In this document: piece by piece, positions 8,226 through 16,882 of the stretch | Layout: every line of letters begins with the position of its first letter | Numbering within the stretch: position 1 is the stretch's first letter | NCBI RefSeq assembly: GCF_947497005.1 | Contig: NZ_CANMFF010000011.1 | Location: 1-64,000 of the forward strand | DNA length: 64,000 bases | Direction: 5' to 3' | DNA from: an uncultured Ruegeria sp. | GTDB taxonomy: Bacteria > Pseudomonadota > Alphaproteobacteria > Rhodobacterales > Rhodobacteraceae | Notes under the pieces: generated by a model | Databases searched by the model: none | What the model was told of the DNA's origin: nothing | Seen by the model: the letters and a program-made list of their open reading frames with translations, nothing else | Program-made: the position numbers and the translations under genes

Positions 8226-9090
8226 TTTTTTTCTTAGGCTTTCTGGGCTTTGCTACTTCAATGCTACCCCTGGCTAGAACAACTTCACCCTCTGGAGGCG
8301 ACAGCCCATCTTTTCGATTTTGTTCTTCAAGCATTTTTAGGGTCAAAAGGCGCTCGATCTGTGTTCTGTTCTTACTAGCCCAACGATCTTCGTTTCGTTG
8401 TTTACCCAAAGGCCTATAGACGCAGTCTCGTTTGCGTGCTCGGAGTTCAACAATCGCCGAATACTTCGTATTTTTTGTCGGGCCTAGACTACAAAGCGGG
8501 TTTGAGGAGTCTTCTTCTCTACCATCGCCTATCGGCGACAAGTACCCGCCGCGAAGTTCACCGCTCAATTCGCTGGGGTCTCCCAGAACTTCATGCCCAA
8601 TCTGCCATCTGTTTGCTCCAACCCAACGGACAATTTTGAACTCTAAATCACTCTCGAGCGACTGAAAGTCGCCTGTATTAATGCTCTTCTGAGCTTCAAC
8701 ATGTGCGGAACTTTCTATGCCAAGTGCTGAGAGCACTCGTGAAAGCTGTAGCGAGACGCCCGCACCTGCGCTGGCCTTTCTCATGCTAGAACTATCGCTT
8801 ACCGACTTCAGAAGGTGTTGGAACTGATCCCTGGGAAGGGATCGTTGGTATCTGTTGTCCCTTAAGATTTCACAACCAACGGTAATGACTTCCAAAAACA
8901 CTCTACGAAAGCTCAGCTTGAAACCAAATCCGCCTTCATCCGTAAAGTCTTGTTCACCAAACGATGCTTCAACCTCGAACGGTATATTAGAAAAGCTACT
9001 TTCCCCTTGCCTTGGCAAAAAAATTTCCAGATCCGCTGCAAATCTAGCTGCCGAGTTTGGGCCAATTCGAGTTACTCTGGCACTTTCCAT
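8209..9090 (-). CDS. unknown protein paired with the DnaB-like ATPase
   Basis: About 293 residues if the ATG at 9090 is used; the frame stays open to 9186, and GTG or TTG codons after a GGGAG are alternatives. No known domain is recognised. The N-terminal half looks beta-rich with a possible shell-like FEVEASFGEQDF and FKLSFRRVFLEVITVGCEIL. A helical middle follows, then a basic C-terminus (KPRKPKKKNEENY) that could bind nucleic acid. The codon use is A+T-rich like that of the DnaB-like gene it overlaps. The two form a self-contained minus-strand unit, so a joint function is likely, but which one cannot be read from sequence. Confidence 0.55.
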   Translation of the reverse strand: MESARVTRIGPNSAARFAADLEIFLPRQGESSFSNIPFEVEASFGEQDFTDEGGFGFKLSFRRVFLEVITVGCEILRDNRYQRSLPRDQFQHLLKSVSDSSSMRKASAGAGVSLQLSRVLSALGIESSAHVEAQKSINTGDFQSLESDLEFKIVRWVGANRWQIGHEVLGDPSELSGELRGGYLSPIGDGREEDSSNPLCSLGPTKNTKYSAIVELRARKRDCVYRPLGKQRNEDRWASKNRTQIERLLTLKMLEEQNRKDGLSPPEGEVVLARGSIEVAKPRKPKKKNEENY

Positions 9091-9456
9091 TTTGTGTGAC
9101 AACACTCCCAAAAAAAATCGACTCAATGCAATCAGTGAACATCGCCCGGCGGCGAAGTACAAGGAAACTAAGCAACTATTGTACAATGCCGTTTAGATTT
9201 GGATTCTTTGAATGGTTGTATGCGCGAAGGACGATTGGAGAAACTAGGACCAACAAACTTAAGAATTCGGTGAACAGGTGAACCTACGAAGCATTCAGCC
9301 AATGTCGTGAGCGGTTGCATGGATGACCACACACGCGCGGCGATTTTTGGGGGCGGGGGTCTCTGAAGGCGGGTTCAAAAGGGGGTGGGGGTATCGCGAT
9401 TTGACTGCGCGAGAAAGGCCGGCCGAACCAACAAGCTCGGCCAGGCATTGTGTTGA
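9091..9456. other. 366-base non-coding region with the promoter side of the ATPase unit
   Basis: No convincing gene. It must hold the promoter of the minus-strand pair. Its right half contains a G-rich block (9349-9391), annotated separately, and a GGCCGG-rich stretch around 9417-9446 that can fold. An 11-base word shared with 316-326 is treated as chance. Confidence 0.4.
9349..9391 (+). other. G-quadruplex-like motif
   Basis: Five G-runs on the plus strand: G5-C-G5 at 9349-9359, GGG at 9371-9373, then G5-T-G5 at 9381-9391. Loops are 1, 11, 7 and 1 bases. Two of the four main loops are single bases, which favours stable folding. It lies between the ATPase pair and the 89-residue gene, in an otherwise non-coding stretch. 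Confidence 0.5.
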
Positions 9457-9726
9457 TCAGCTTTGCACCAACTTAGGGTGGGGCATTGTATCCTTGGACC
9501 ATTCTATTTTGTGTTCGAGTGCTTCGACCTGATCAACGATCATGTCAGTGGATCGCCGAAGGGCCTTTGCGATCCCGTCCACGGCCTTCCGTGTTTCAGG
9601 ATGCATGTCTTGCAAACCGCCGTTGTCATAGAAGATCGCGTTGTCCAACGCTACGGCGAGACCAGCTGTTTCCATGGCAACGCCCAGGATCTCATCGAAG
9701 ATCTCTTTAGGTGAATCGGTCTTCAT
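9457..9726 (-). CDS. small hypothetical helical protein
   Basis: 89 residues from the ATG at 9726, which has GGAAATGAG just upstream; the longer frame back to 9873 runs into the tRNA gene and is not used. The protein is acidic and alpha-helical (SPKEIFDEILGVAMETAGLA, then STDMIVDQVEALEHKIEW). No family is recognised. It sits between the G-rich block and the tRNA-Met gene and may be the last gene of the island. Confidence 0.5.
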   Translation of the reverse strand: MKTDSPKEIFDEILGVAMETAGLAVALDNAIFYDNGGLQDMHPETRKAVDGIAKALRRSTDMIVDQVEALEHKIEWSKDTMPHPKLVQS

Positions 9727-9840
9727 CTCATTTCCTTTCCAAAATGGTGTTTGAGAAACCAAGTGGTGGGAAAGATGGCGGGACAGATACTCTATGCTCA
9801 CAGTTTTCACATTATTATCAAATGCTTGATGTGAGTGGTT

Positions 9841-9917
9841 TGGTAGCGGAGGAGGGACTTGAACCCCCGACACGCGGATTATGATTCCGCTGCTCTAACC
9901 AACTGAGCTACTCCGCC
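9841..9917 (-). tRNA. tRNA-Met (anticodon CAT)
   Basis: A complete 77-nt cloverleaf on the minus strand starting GGCGGAGTAGCTCAG. The anticodon stem GCGGA/TCCGC holds the loop ATCATAA (anticodon CAT), the T-arm is GGGGGTTCAAGTCCCTC and the acceptor end CTCCGCTACCA encodes CCA. It is the elongator-type form common in alphaproteobacteria; tRNA-Ile2 with a modified C34 also reads CAT but has a different body. Its 3' end faces the phage-like island, the usual side for integration. Confidence 0.95.
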
Positions 9918-9989
9918 TTGAGTGAGAGGCGATGTAAGCGAGGGGTCGGGGAGGGTCAAGAGGGAAATCATCTGACCAGAAGAATTCTT

Positions 9990-10976
9990 TCACACAGGCT
10001 CGGGTGGCATGTCCCGCAGGGACATTTGGGAGGATGTCGTCGCGTCCGCCATCCTGCGGATGAAGGCGGCGCAGGTTTCTGGCTCTGTGATCAGGATCAT
10101 ATGACCGAACTTATCAAGTTCTTCGTAGCTTAATCCGAAGTCGGTCATTGAGGGCCCATGTAATGGCGGGGACAGTATTGCATCCTGACGGCCATACAAG
10201 ATGCCTCCGGGTACGGTCAGATCCGGATAGCGCGCGACCTGCGCGTTTATGCTGACGTCGACACCGATAACGTCCTGGGACGCAGTGACAAAGGCGGAAG
10301 GCCGCAGGCCAAGCGCCCCGCCTGCCCGGTCGAGAAAGTCATCGGGCGGGATCTCCGGGTCAAACGCGGCGCCCAGCGTGTGTGGCGCAGTTTTAGACGC
10401 CAGAGGTACGGCAAGAGTGTTTCCGATCAGACTGCGCAACCACTCGGCCCGGATCTCGAGCGGTTTGAAGATCGCGGGTGTTTCGGGCAATTTGTGCGTC
10501 AGCGGTGCTAGCAAAGCCAGCCCGGCGACCCGGTCAGGGTGGTCCAGTGCCATTGCCAATGAAACCGCGCCGCCCAACGAGTGCCCGACCAATATAGCCC
10601 GATCCACGCTTTTGGCTTCCAAAAATTCTGCGATCATGCTGGCCTGTTTCGGCAATTGCGCCAGCTCTGCCGCGTCGCGTGTCGAATACCCACATCCCGG
10701 CCGGTCCAGTGCGATGACGTGGTAGTCGTCCGCCAAAAGGTCTACCAGTGCATAGGTATAATGCTGCAATTGCCCGGCCAGACCGTGAACCATGACAATG
10801 GTCTGCGCTTCGGGGTTACCCTTTTCAACGTAATGGATGCTGCCGCCGCGAACGGGCGTGATCTGACCCAGCTGTGGCACGGTCTCAAGCCCATGGCGTG
10901 TTATCTTCCGGGTCCATAAATTCATGACAAGCAGGAAGGCGGCAAAGACGGCGATCACGATCAGAACGGTTGTCAT
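9990..10976 (-). CDS. alpha/beta-fold hydrolase, membrane-anchored
   Basis: A 328-residue hydrolase. Residues 3-20 are hydrophobic (an N-terminal anchor), followed by the core fold: oxyanion-loop MVHGLAG near 63, the nucleophile elbow GHSLGG near 137, an acidic residue in YGRQDA near 273 and His in FGHMILI near 298. Its ATG directly abuts the stop of the monooxygenase upstream with no gap, so translation is coupled. Together they fit a Baeyer-Villiger pair, in which the ester or lactone made by the first enzyme is hydrolysed by the second. The substrate is unknown. Confidence 0.85.
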   Translation of the reverse strand: MTTVLIVIAVFAAFLLVMNLWTRKITRHGLETVPQLGQITPVRGGSIHYVEKGNPEAQTIVMVHGLAGQLQHYTYALVDLLADDYHVIALDRPGCGYSTRDAAELAQLPKQASMIAEFLEAKSVDRAILVGHSLGGAVSLAMALDHPDRVAGLALLAPLTHKLPETPAIFKPLEIRAEWLRSLIGNTLAVPLASKTAPHTLGAAFDPEIPPDDFLDRAGGALGLRPSAFVTASQDVIGVDVSINAQVARYPDLTVPGGILYGRQDAILSPPLHGPSMTDFGLSYEELDKFGHMILITEPETCAAFIRRMADATTSSQMSLRDMPPEPV

Positions 10977-12449
10977 TCAACTTTCTCCATTGCCATGGGT
11001 GGTGGAACTGTATTGCTCCAGTCCCGATTGTGCCATGCGTTTCTGGAACTCGGCAACTGTGCCGGGCCAAAGGGTCGTGTTCCTGCCATCCGCATCCACA
11101 TACCACGATGAACAGCCCCCGGCCTGCCACACACTATCGGCGTGACGGTCCTGCATTTCCTGCGTAAAGGCTGCCTGTTTGGCTGCATTGGGCGTGATCG
11201 TAGACAACCCTGTGCGTTGCATCTCGCTCAGGACCCGACCGATATGTCCGACCTGAGCCTCGATCATCAGCACAACCGAGTTATGCCCCAGCCCGGTATG
11301 CGGGCCCAGAAGGAGGAAGAAATTGGGAAAGCCCGTGATTGCGGTGCCCAGATGCGCGCACATGCCATCCGACCAGGCAGAACGAAGGGTCAGCCCATCT
11401 GAACCGGTTATGTCCAGCCGCTCGACCACGTCGGTTACGTGAAACCCGGTGCCCCAGATCAGGGCATCCGCCTGAATTTCGGTGCCATCTGCAGCGATGA
11501 CTTTGTCACCGTCGATCCTTGCAACGCCCTGCGGTACGACACTGACATTGTCGCGGGCCAGAGTCGGGTACCAATCATTCGAACTGAGGATGCGTTTGCA
11601 GCCAATCCGATAGTCCGGGATCAGAATTTGTTGTTCTGCCGGATCGGGAATGGCGCGCTCCAGTGCCTTTCGCCACATCTTTAGGGCAAAATTAACTGCG
11701 CGTTCTTCACCGCGAAAGACCCGATGGCGAAATTCGAAGATCATGAAGATCAACTTGCGCCGAATGCGTGGCAAAATGGGAAAACGGGCATAAAGATCGC
11801 GCACCCAGGATGCAATCGGACCGTCCGGGCGCGGCATGACATACGGCGCACTGCGCTGAAAGACTGTGACGTGACCCGCGATCTTGGCAATTTCAGGCAC
11901 GAATTGCACGGCCGACGCCCCGGTACCGACGACAGCAACCTGTTTGCCGGTCAGGTCGACATCGTGATTCCATTCGGCAGAGTGGAAACAAGGGCCGGGA
12001 AAACTGTCTGCACCGGGGATATCGGGAATGCTGGGGCAATGTAGCGCACCGATGGCAGAGACCAGAAACCGCGCCGACCAGTGTTGGCCATCCATTGTTT
12101 CAACCTGCCAGCGCGTACCATCCCATTTGGCTGATTTCAGCTCTTGCCCAAAGTGGCACAGGTCATACAGACCCTCCTTACGCGCGACGTCTTGCAGATA
12201 GGCCTGAATTTCAGCGCCACCGGCGTAAGCACGGCTCCAGTTCGGATTAAGATGGGTTGCCATGGAATACAGATGCGACGGCACATCACAAGCGACACCG
12301 GGATAGGTGTTTTCCCGCCACGTACCACCGATATCGTCGGCTTTTTCCAGAATCGCGATATCCCCGATGCCGCGTTTGCGCGCCTCAAGCGCCATCGTCA
12401 GTCCTGAAAACCCGGCGCCGACGATCAGCATCTCTGTTACGTGGTGCAT
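10977..12449 (-). CDS. Baeyer-Villiger-type flavin monooxygenase
   Basis: A 490-residue FAD/NADPH enzyme. It has the FAD-binding GAGFSG near residue 11, the second nucleotide site GTGASA near 175, and FPGPCFHSAEW near 150, which fits the Baeyer-Villiger fingerprint FxGxxxHxxxW exactly. Such enzymes insert one oxygen of O2 next to a ketone carbonyl to give an ester or lactone. The start has AGGAGG upstream at a usable distance. It precedes the alpha/beta hydrolase with no gap. It is divergent from the MttB gene, but nothing shows a link to that cluster. Confidence 0.88.
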   Translation of the reverse strand: MHHVTEMLIVGAGFSGLTMALEARKRGIGDIAILEKADDIGGTWRENTYPGVACDVPSHLYSMATHLNPNWSRAYAGGAEIQAYLQDVARKEGLYDLCHFGQELKSAKWDGTRWQVETMDGQHWSARFLVSAIGALHCPSIPDIPGADSFPGPCFHSAEWNHDVDLTGKQVAVVGTGASAVQFVPEIAKIAGHVTVFQRSAPYVMPRPDGPIASWVRDLYARFPILPRIRRKLIFMIFEFRHRVFRGEERAVNFALKMWRKALERAIPDPAEQQILIPDYRIGCKRILSSNDWYPTLARDNVSVVPQGVARIDGDKVIAADGTEIQADALIWGTGFHVTDVVERLDITGSDGLTLRSAWSDGMCAHLGTAITGFPNFFLLLGPHTGLGHNSVVLMIEAQVGHIGRVLSEMQRTGLSTITPNAAKQAAFTQEMQDRHADSVWQAGGCSSWYVDADGRNTTLWPGTVAEFQKRMAQSGLEQYSSTTHGNGES

Positions 12450-12571
12450 GAATGCGCGCCTCCTGAAACAACCATACGTTTACCTGTTGCGGATGAATGC
12501 ACTCGATTGGCTGTGAAGTAGGTCACACAGGAGATAGTGACCGAACGTCTTATTGCACCAAGCTTACAGGA

Positions 12572-12581
12572 AATACGTATT
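12572..12581. promoter_or_regulatory. 10-bp palindrome in the BVMO/MttB divergent region
   Basis: AATACGTATT is a perfect palindrome in the 230-base region between the monooxygenase and MttB starts. Its arms ATAC/GTAT are the same as those of the GntR-type operator at 21431-21443, though that site has a five-base centre. A shared regulator is only a possibility. Confidence 0.25.
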
Positions 12582-12679
12582 GATGAGACCCGTGTCGCTT
12601 CCTGCAAACACATATCGCAATCAGAGAGGCGGTCGCGTTGCGAATCCGTCAGTTTGTTTCAAAACTGGAGGATTGTATT

Positions 12680-14227
12680 TTGACTACTCGCACTGCCGCG
12701 CGTTCTGGCGGTCGGTCTGCGCGCCGCGCCCTTCGGACTGCGCCCAAATTCGATATGCTGCCCGGCCTGACCAACAACCTGCCGCATTGCGAGGTGATGG
12801 ATGGCAGCCAAGTGGAACTGATCGACAACGCGGCCATGGACATTCTGGAAAACGTCGGTGTTCAGTTCCGCGACCCGATTGCGCTGGACGACTGGAAGAC
12901 GGCTGGCGCCAAAGTCGTAGGAGAGCTGGTATATCTGGATCGCAATCTTGTGCGCGAGCTGATCTCGACCATCCCGGCACAATTTACCTATCACGCGCGT
13001 GATCCGCAAAAGAACCTCAAGCTCGGTGGCAAACACGCGGTTTTTGTTCCGATGACCGGCGCGCCTTTCCTGTGCGATCTGGATGACGTGCGCCGCAACC
13101 CGCTGCTGGAAGACCTCGCGATGTTCCACAAGCTGTCGCACATGATGCCCGCGATGCACAGCTCGGCCCACCATATTGTCGAACCGTATGATCACCCGAT
13201 CAGCCAGCGCCATCTGCGCATTACCTATTCGTCGATGAAGTATTCAGACAAGATGTTCATGGGCATGACAACCTCGCCCAAAAACGCCGAGGATGTGATG
13301 GATATGTGCGCCATCCTGTTTGGCGACGAGTTCATCGACAGCCACCCTGTCACCACCGGCAATTGCAACGGCAACAGCCCACTGGTCTGGGATGAAACCA
13401 TGCTGGGCGCCATGCGTGCCTTCTGCCGCCGCAACCAGCCGGTATTGTGCTCGCCCTTCGTTCTGGGTGGTGCCAACACGCCCGCCTCGGTGCCCGCCAC
13501 CGTGGCACAACTGACCGCCGAGGCGCTGTCGGCGCTGGCTTATACGCAGGTGATCCGCAAGGGCTGCCCGGCGATCTGGGGGCATTACCTGTCGACCGTG
13601 TCGATGAAGTCCGGCGCGCCGATGGCGGGCACGCCTGAAATCAGTCTGATGAACTTCATGATCGGTCAGATGGCGCGCTTTTATGATGTGCCGTGGCGTA
13701 CCTCGAACACACTGGGCGGGGCCAAGACCTTCGATGCGCAGGCAGGCTATGAATCTGCCACCACGCTACAGGCCGTCATGCATGCCGGTGCGAACTATAT
13801 CTGGCACTCGGCTGGCTGGAATGAGGCGGGCATGCATTGCTCGACCGCCAAATTCATCGTCGACGCGGAACAATGCGCGATGGCCTATCGCATGGCCGAG
13901 GGTCCGAAATGGCACGATTTCGATCAGGCTTTGGCAGCGGTTCCGGATGTCGGCCCCGGCGGCCATTATCTGGGTCACCCGCATACGCAGGAAAACTTCC
14001 AGACCGCGTTCTTCATGCCGGAACTATTCGACAACAACTCAATCGAACAATGGGTGGCGGAAGGTGAAGTTGAAATCACCGAGCGCGCCCTGAAACATGC
14101 CCGAAAATTGCTGGCTGAATATCAAGAACCCAAACTGGACGACGCTAAAAACGAAGCCCTTCTGGACTATATCGCCCGCCGAGAAAGGGAAATACCGGCA
14201 GCAGATGAGTTGAACCAGACATACTGA
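12680..14227 (+). CDS. MttB/MtgB-family corrinoid methyltransferase (non-pyrrolysine)
   Basis: About 515 residues of the trimethylamine methyltransferase family, which moves a methyl group from a quaternary or tertiary amine to a corrinoid protein. The start is the TTG at 12680: GGAGG lies exactly 8 nt upstream, better than the longer TTG start at 12638. The frame has no internal TAG, so it is of the non-pyrrolysine type, like MtgB (glycine betaine) and MtpB (proline betaine). No corrinoid protein or reactivase gene is nearby. A strong terminator separates it from hpbD, 71 nt downstream. The neighbours point to a betaine substrate; the exact one is inferred. Confidence 0.88.
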   Translation: MTTRTAARSGGRSARRALRTAPKFDMLPGLTNNLPHCEVMDGSQVELIDNAAMDILENVGVQFRDPIALDDWKTAGAKVVGELVYLDRNLVRELISTIPAQFTYHARDPQKNLKLGGKHAVFVPMTGAPFLCDLDDVRRNPLLEDLAMFHKLSHMMPAMHSSAHHIVEPYDHPISQRHLRITYSSMKYSDKMFMGMTTSPKNAEDVMDMCAILFGDEFIDSHPVTTGNCNGNSPLVWDETMLGAMRAFCRRNQPVLCSPFVLGGANTPASVPATVAQLTAEALSALAYTQVIRKGCPAIWGHYLSTVSMKSGAPMAGTPEISLMNFMIGQMARFYDVPWRTSNTLGGAKTFDAQAGYESATTLQAVMHAGANYIWHSAGWNEAGMHCSTAKFIVDAEQCAMAYRMAEGPKWHDFDQALAAVPDVGPGGHYLGHPHTQENFQTAFFMPELFDNNSIEQWVAEGEVEITERALKHARKLLAEYQEPKLDDAKNEALLDYIARREREIPAADELNQTY

Positions 14228-14244
14228 TAAACACTCCCCGTACT

Positions 14245-14276
14245 GGCCCGCCCGCATCCCGGGTGGGTCCTTTTTT
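14245..14276 (+). terminator. rho-independent terminator between mttB-like and hpbD-like genes
   Basis: CCCGCCC pairs with GGGTGGG (one G-T pair) around a short GCATCCC loop, extended by GG/CC, and is followed at once by six T at 14271-14276. It lies in the short gap between two codirectional genes, so it probably lowers read-through from the methyltransferase gene into the epimerase operon. Confidence 0.8.
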
Positions 14277-14298
14277 AGTTTAGGACAAATAGAACAAG

Positions 14299-15402
14299 AT
14301 GAAGATAGCTGAACTGCACATCTACAGCCACGATCTGCCGGTCAAAAACGGGCCCTACACGATGGCCAATGCCGAAGTTTGGGCGCTCGATACCACGCTG
14401 GTCAAAGTCGTGGCGGACAACGGTCTGGTCGGCTGGGGTGAGACCTGCCCAGTTGGTCCGACCTATGCCGAGGCGCACGCGACAGGTGCTCGCGCCGCTC
14501 TGATCGAAATGGCCCCCGGTCTGATCGGAACCGAGGCGCTGCCCCTGGCCTTGCATCGCAAGATGGAGGGGCTGCTGAACGGTCACAGCTATGCCAAGGC
14601 GGCCATCGACATCGCCGCGCATGATCTGTTGGGCAAGCATCTGGGCGTTCCGGTCTGCGACCTGTTGGGCGGGGCGTCCACGGACAAAGTGCCGTCCTAC
14701 TATGCCACCGGTGTCGGCGCACCTGACGAAATTGCCCGTCTTGCAAAGGAAAAGCTGGCCGAGGGCTATCCCCGTCTGCAGATCAAGGTCGGAGGCCGCC
14801 CGGTCGAAATCGACATCGAAACCATCCGCAAGGTCTGGGACGTGGTCAAAGGGTCGGGAATGCGTCTGGCCGTGGACGGCAATAGGGGTTGGACCACGCG
14901 CGACGCCCTGCGCGTCAGCCGCGAATGCCCTGATATCCCGTTCATTATGGAACAGCCCTGCAACACGATCGAGGATCTGCAGAAGATCCGGCCTCAGGTC
15001 ACGCACGGCATTTACATGGACGAAAATAGCACCAGCCTGAACACCGTAATTTCAGCGGCAGGCACCGGTTTGGTCGATGGGTTCGGCATGAAGGTCACCC
15101 GCATCGGTGGGCTGCACCTGATGCGCGCCTTCCGCGACATCTGCGAGGCCCGCAACCTGCCGCATACCTGCGATGACAGCTGGGGCGGCGACGTAATTGC
15201 CGCCGCCTGTACACATATGGGCGCAACCGTTCGGCCCGACCTGTTGGAAGGCGTCTGGCTGGCCGCGCCATACATCCAAGGCAACTACGATCCCGAAAAC
15301 GGCATTCAGATCAAAGGCGGGTATATCGGGTTGCCGACCGGGCCGGGGCTGGGCGTGGTCCCCGATGAAAGTCAATTCGGCGCCCCTGTTGCGTCTTTCT
15401 AA
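14299..15402 (+). CDS. hpbD: 4-hydroxyproline betaine 2-epimerase (enolase superfamily)
   Basis: A 367-residue member of the mandelate racemase group. Every active-site residue expected for HpbD of Pelagibaca is at the same number: the base pair K163 and K265, and metal ligands D193, E218 and D241. HpbD interconverts trans-4-hydroxy-L-proline betaine and cis-4-hydroxy-D-proline betaine and also acts on proline betaine, with Mg2+. The first gene of a tight plus-strand group with two SDRs. In the described pathway the product is demethylated, oxidised and deaminated to 2-oxoglutarate; enzymes suiting the later steps are on the facing minus-strand operon. The name rests on remembered family knowledge and residue numbering, not an alignment run. 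Confidence 0.85.
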   Translation: MKIAELHIYSHDLPVKNGPYTMANAEVWALDTTLVKVVADNGLVGWGETCPVGPTYAEAHATGARAALIEMAPGLIGTEALPLALHRKMEGLLNGHSYAKAAIDIAAHDLLGKHLGVPVCDLLGGASTDKVPSYYATGVGAPDEIARLAKEKLAEGYPRLQIKVGGRPVEIDIETIRKVWDVVKGSGMRLAVDGNRGWTTRDALRVSRECPDIPFIMEQPCNTIEDLQKIRPQVTHGIYMDENSTSLNTVISAAGTGLVDGFGMKVTRIGGLHLMRAFRDICEARNLPHTCDDSWGGDVIAAACTHMGATVRPDLLEGVWLAAPYIQGNYDPENGIQIKGGYIGLPTGPGLGVVPDESQFGAPVASF

Positions 15403-15416
15403 CTGTGGATGACCGC

Positions 15417-16148
15417 ATGAATCTGAATGGAAAATCAGCTCTGGTCACTGGTGCTGCCGGTGGCATCGGGGCGTCAATCGTTCAACGTTTGCGAGAGGCA
15501 GGAACGCGGGTCGCTGTCGCGGACCGATCTGTGGATGGCATCGAGGCCGAGGCGCATCTGCCCGGCGATCTGCTTGATCCCGATTATGCCGACCAATTGC
15601 CGAGGGCAGCGGCGTCGTCGTTGGGCGGGCTCGATATCGTGATCAACAATGCTGGCGTCATCACGCGCGGGTCAGTTGCGGACACATCTGATGCGGACTG
15701 GTCCCTGTCGCTTGGCGTAAATGTAGAAGCCCCCTTTCGCATTTGCCGTGCCGCAATTCCGATCATGGCCGAAGCCGGGGGCGGCGCCATCGTCAACACC
15801 GCGTCGTGTTGGGGGCTGCGCCCGGGTCCCAATCACGCCATCTACTGCATGACCAAGGCGGCCATCGCGTCCCTGACCCAATGCATGGGCATGGATCACG
15901 CACATCAAGGCATTCGCATCAACGCGGTATGCCCGAACGAGGTGAATACGCCGATGCTGCGCTCTGGCTTTGAAAAACGCGGCTTTGATCCCGATACCGC
16001 CGTGGCCGAGCTGGGCCAGACCGTGCCGCTGGGCCGGATCGCCGAGCCCGAGGATATCGCCGATGTCATCATGTTTCTTGTCTCGGACGCGTCGCGCTAT
16101 GTTTGCGGCACGCTGGTTGAGGTCAACGGAGGGAAGCCCGTTTCATGA
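15417..16148 (+). CDS. SDR-family oxidoreductase
   Basis: A classical short-chain dehydrogenase of about 243 residues. It has TGAAGGIG for cofactor binding, NNAG, the serine region NTASCWG and the catalytic YCMTK. The ATG at 15417 has GGA upstream; a GTG at 15405, three bases after the hpbD stop, is also possible. It ends in ATGA overlap with the next SDR. A hydroxyl group of a betaine or of its demethylated product may be the substrate; this is inferred only from the neighbours. Confidence 0.85.
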   Translation: MNLNGKSALVTGAAGGIGASIVQRLREAGTRVAVADRSVDGIEAEAHLPGDLLDPDYADQLPRAAASSLGGLDIVINNAGVITRGSVADTSDADWSLSLGVNVEAPFRICRAAIPIMAEAGGGAIVNTASCWGLRPGPNHAIYCMTKAAIASLTQCMGMDHAHQGIRINAVCPNEVNTPMLRSGFEKRGFDPDTAVAELGQTVPLGRIAEPEDIADVIMFLVSDASRYVCGTLVEVNGGKPVS

Positions 16149-16879
16149 TGCGGTTCGATGGAAAAGTGGCGCTGGTCACAGGTGGGCGCAGTGGTATTGG
16201 TCAGGCCATTGCCCGCCGATTGCAGGACGAGGGCGCGCGGGTCTTCACCGCCCAACGTGGCGAGGACACGGAATTCCACGGCATCGCTGCGGATTTCACC
16301 GATCCTGACAGCCCTGCGCAGGTGGTTGGCGAAGTGATCGCTCAAGCCGGGCGTCTGCATGTATTGGTCAACAACGCAGGGATGATGCAGGAAGCCTCAG
16401 TCGAGGATATGAGCCTGGATGACTGGCACCGCAACCTGACGATCAACCTCACTGCACCGTTCCTGCTGATCAAAGCTGCCCTGCCGCATCTGCGCGAAAC
16501 CAAAGGTAGCATTATCAACACCGGATCAATCGAAGGCTTGGGCAGCAATCCCGGCCACGCCGCCTATTGCGCATCAAAGGCGGGACTGCACGGCCTGAGC
16601 CGCGCTGTTGCCGTGGATCACGGGTCCGAGGGTATCCGCTGCAACGCGGTTGCACCGGGATGGATCGAAAGCGACCTGAATTTGGGCTTCGTCGAGTCCA
16701 TGCCCGACCCCGCTGCGTTCCGGCGCGACATTGCCAAAATCCATCCTGTCGCCCGGACGGGACATCCCGAGGAGGTTGCGGCGCTCGTCGCGTTTCTGGC
16801 GTCAGAAGATGCTGGTTTCATAACCGGGCAGGTTTACACGGTGGATGGCGGGCGCATGGCGAAACTCAGCCTGCCCTGA
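16145..16879 (+). CDS. SDR-family oxidoreductase, second copy
   Basis: A 244-residue classical SDR with [14 protein letters not shown], the serine region NTGSIEG and catalytic YCASK. It overlaps the preceding SDR by four bases (ATGA). Two different SDRs side by side often act on opposite stereoisomers, which would suit a pathway containing an epimerase. Only 3 bases separate its stop from the stop of the convergent FAD oxidoreductase gene, so the two operons' transcripts must overlap unless terminated inside coding DNA. Confidence 0.85.
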   Translation: MMRFDGKVALVTGGRSGIGQAIARRLQDEGARVFTAQRGEDTEFHGIAADFTDPDSPAQVVGEVIAQAGRLHVLVNNAGMMQEASVEDMSLDDWHRNLTINLTAPFLLIKAALPHLRETKGSIINTGSIEGLGSNPGHAAYCASKAGLHGLSRAVAVDHGSEGIRCNAVAPGWIESDLNLGFVESMPDPAAFRRDIAKIHPVARTGHPEEVAALVAFLASEDAGFITGQVYTVDGGRMAKLSLP

Positions 16880-16882
16880 CGA

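Noticed and set aside
316..9330. TGGATGACCAC at 316-326 and 9320-9330 as an attachment-site pair of the island
   Set aside because: An 11-base word repeated within 9 kb is expected by chance, and neither copy is at the tRNA end.
12659..13213. A minus-strand frame opposite the start of the MttB-like gene
   Set aside because: It is the complement of a high-G+C coding region with strong codon bias; no ribosome-binding site.
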